From the NCBI GenBank assembly GCA_036897625.1, contig JAYMTA010000271.1, forward strand, positions 1-32,603: a stretch of DNA of 32,603 nucleotides. Reading direction: 5' to 3'. The DNA is from Pelargonium cotyledonis (Eukaryota > Streptophyta > Magnoliopsida > Geraniales > Geraniaceae). This document shows, in pieces, positions 30,721 through 32,603 of the stretch. The first letter of the stretch is position 1; each line of letters starts with the position of its first letter. The notes beneath the pieces were generated by a model, which searched no databases, had not been told where the DNA came from, and saw only the letters and a list, made by a program, of their open reading frames with translations. The position numbers and the translations under genes were made by a program.

Positions 30721-31019
30721 TGCACGAAAGAATTTGAAATTGACGAAAGATATTGACGAAAATTGAAATGAAACAGAGCGGTGAATTCAGCGTAGCAAAC
30801 TAAGCAACGTCTATATATACAGTCCAATGTCAACTTATTGATAAGGGTATGTACGTGATATAACACCATTTTCAACATCGAGCCACCACTCACCACCCAA
30901 ACGGGCCTTAACTAACATCAAGCATCAACGTCCGTCGACAGATGGACCACGACGAGTTGTTGGCTTCCGTTGGCCATTGACCCCTCCGGTAATCCTTTTA
31001 CCTGTCCCATGACGCCCAA
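30721..31019. other. Spacer before the hAT element
   Basis: It includes a TATA-like TATATATAC/GTATATATAG at about 30811-30820. A GC-richer stretch at 30930-31018 continues, after the hAT element, at 31951. No gene is recognised. The segment 30987-31018 (CCGGTAATCC...CCCATGACGCCC) is a diverged copy of 31989-32024 on the far side of the insertion. Confidence 0.4.
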
Positions 31020-31958
31020 CAAGGCTGACTATTAGGGTGTGCGATCGCAGAGGGCCCCCAAATGTCAAGGTCCCACTGCAATTATTAGCTGTAGTTATAA
31101 ACTACAATAAACTTGAGATTAATGAAACTATGATTAAATTGCTTAAATGAAAGTTTATTTTACACAAGTTATGTTTACAATGTTACGGATATTTTGGGCA
31201 AATGAAACATTCACCTATTTATACTAAAAACTTACAAAATTGATGGTTACGATCTAAAGTGCAACATTACAATCTATAGTTAGTATTGTGCCTCTAGAAA
31301 ATTATACAAACTCTAAAAAAAATCTATTAATTCTTCTCAACAATTTTAGAAACTTTCACAAAATGTAAGAAATACTTTTGGGTTGGGCCTTAGAAGGTTT
31401 GAGCTTGGACTTGCATTTTTGGGCTCTCATGAATGTTGTCCATTTTGCACATGATAGTCACATGTGCCCATCAAATAGAATGTTTGTTTCACGTACACTC
31501 GGTCCGTGACACTTAACTCAATTAGCCTTTGTGGCTTTGTGTTTAACTTAACCCTTTTATAATTTGGTCAATATAAAAATAAAATCAAAACTCATTGATT
31601 ATTAACCGAATTGATTTAGTATGGTTTAATTGTAATCTTCAATCGATTGCAGTTCTTAAAAATCAAAAACCGCATATGGCAGTTCAATTCTTAAATATCC
31701 ATAGTCTATAAAAAAAAGGTATTCATTATTTTCATTGTGCCTTAGTGAATCAAATATTGTATTCATTTTATTTTTTACTTTATAGTTTAAAAATTAATAA
31801 ATTACGGCTTATATTTGTAACCGACTGAATAATTTTGGTGAACTAACCGAATTTATTTTCATTAGTATACGATCGATCATGATTTAAAAAATTTAGAGAA
31901 CCAAATTTCATTTTTCGCATAGGGTCCTTGAAAACCTAGAGACGGCCCTGGCGCCCAA
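31012..31958. mobile_element. Non-autonomous hAT transposon with 8-bp target duplication
   Basis: The element runs 31020-31950 (931 bp). The left end reads CAAGGCTGACT and the right end, reversed, CAGGGCCGTCT, an imperfect 11-bp terminal inverted repeat with eight matches. Inside the left end, GGGTGTGCGATCGCAGAGGG followed by CCCCCAAA, and near the right end ATAGGGTCC...GAGACGGCCCTG, are typical of a widespread plant hAT family. The 8-bp flanks are ACGCCCAA (31012-31019) and GCGCCCAA (31951-31958), seven of eight matching, as expected for a hAT target duplication. The interior is AT-rich with no transposase frame. Confidence 0.85.
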
Positions 31959-32603
31959 GCTCCCCACACCGGTTCGCCTGCCACAATACCGGCGACCATC
32001 CTCTTCCCCGTCCCCATGACGCCCGTGAAAAATTCCCATAATCTAAAAACATGTGAACAAAACCGAATCGTACGATGTGTTACATATGTTGTTTAGATTA
32101 AACGCTCCAATTTTCACATTCATCTAACAAGTAACGGGCCAAATCCAACGGGTTTTAAGTTAACAGTCCTCATCGTTTTGACCGCGATCGCCTTACCAAA
32201 CAACCTCCAATTGATCCCAAATTTGATGCGCCCTTTTTTTTTTTACTATTTGATGCGCTAGTTTTGACTTTCTGGAGTCAACGCTTGTACACCTTACCTA
32301 GAGATGTTTGTCTTGTTGATATTGTAGTTACTTATGTTTGCTTGCTTGAGCTTATGCTTGCTTGGTTTCTTCTTTTCCAAGTCAAGGTACTATCCTAAGG
32401 TTCAAGTGTCCAAGTCCTTTAGCTTAGCTTATATGCTTGAAGTCTTAGCTACTTGTCACCTGTAGAAGGAAACACACCAAAGTAACGAAGAACCTGGGGT
32501 CGTGTTACCAGGACTCCGCCTCAGGTGTGAGAGTAAGTCCTTGTTTGGTGAACACAAACTTTCTAGAGAGAGAAAGTTCTAGAGAGAGAAGCTCTCAAAT
32601 TGT
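31959..32603. other. Right-edge region, possible retrotransposon-derived sequence
   Basis: No gene is visible. ATTTGATGCGC occurs twice (32221 and 32250) around a T-run. From about 32270 the composition changes to CTTG-rich phrases (GCTTGCTTGAGCTTATGCTTGC). This is followed by AACCTGGGGTCGTGTTACC, CCGCCTCAGGTGTGAGAG and a duplicated TTCTAGAGAGAGAA (about 32561 and 32577). This resembles the promoter/leader part of a plant LTR retrotransposon running out of the window. I cannot see a terminal TG/CA pair or a primer-binding site, so the class is uncertain. Confidence 0.25.

Noticed and set aside
30437..30766. Plus-strand 109-codon frame through the 42-bp repeats as a gene
   Set aside because: It owes its length to the repeat, has no splice or promoter context, and the units show no third-position bias.

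Overview
The window is nuclear DNA from a flowering plant, most likely a eudicot. The genes are split by short AT-rich GT-AG introns and separated by very AT-rich spacers. Their products are plant-specific: a thylakoid photosystem II subunit, an NPR-type immune receptor and a CC-NB-LRR protein. I cannot name the species. All exon junctions below were placed by eye from splice signals, reading phase and remembered family sequence, with no transcript evidence. Counting codons across the junctions gives uninterrupted proteins for four genes, which is good support for the models.

Layout, left to right. Positions 1-4300 are AT-rich spacer. They may include the 5' end of a minus-strand gene running off the left edge (about 950-1310), some degenerate repeats, and a 340-bp CACTA-type miniature transposon (3712-4051). 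PsbP (OEC23 of photosystem II) follows on the plus strand (4658-5690, 4 exons, 259 aa) behind a G-box/I-box promoter. A WDR26/GID7-like LisH-CTLH-WD40 protein lies on the minus strand (9270-6435, 4 coding exons, 573 aa), tail to tail with PsbP. It shares a roughly 1.7-kb head-to-head promoter region, with a Site II (GGCCCA/TGGGCY) cluster, with a large plus-strand gene (11007-20101, 14 exons, 1690 aa). That gene encodes a DEIH-box RNA helicase with an inserted ankyrin segment, of the Arabidopsis NIH/DExH6 type. An NPR3/NPR4-like BTB-ankyrin salicylic acid receptor follows (21290-24439, 4 exons, 595 aa). Next is an intronless RPM1-type CC-NB-LRR gene (25547-28363) whose frame is broken by one in-frame TAA at codon 362. 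The right end (28370-32603) has no confident gene. It holds a three-copy ~200-bp tandem repeat, a 42-bp tandem repeat, a non-autonomous hAT element with an 8-bp target duplication, and probable further repeat debris.

How the genes relate. They are independent transcription units, not an operon. PsbP acts in the thylakoid lumen, WDR26 probably in a CTLH/GID ubiquitin ligase, and the helicase probably in the nucleus. The NPR3/4-like gene and the broken NLR are immune genes lying next to each other. The most unusual part is the helicase: it carries three unrelated in-frame tandem repeats (60-bp, 24-bp and 84-bp units) in its N-terminal, linker and C-terminal parts, while its catalytic core looks intact.
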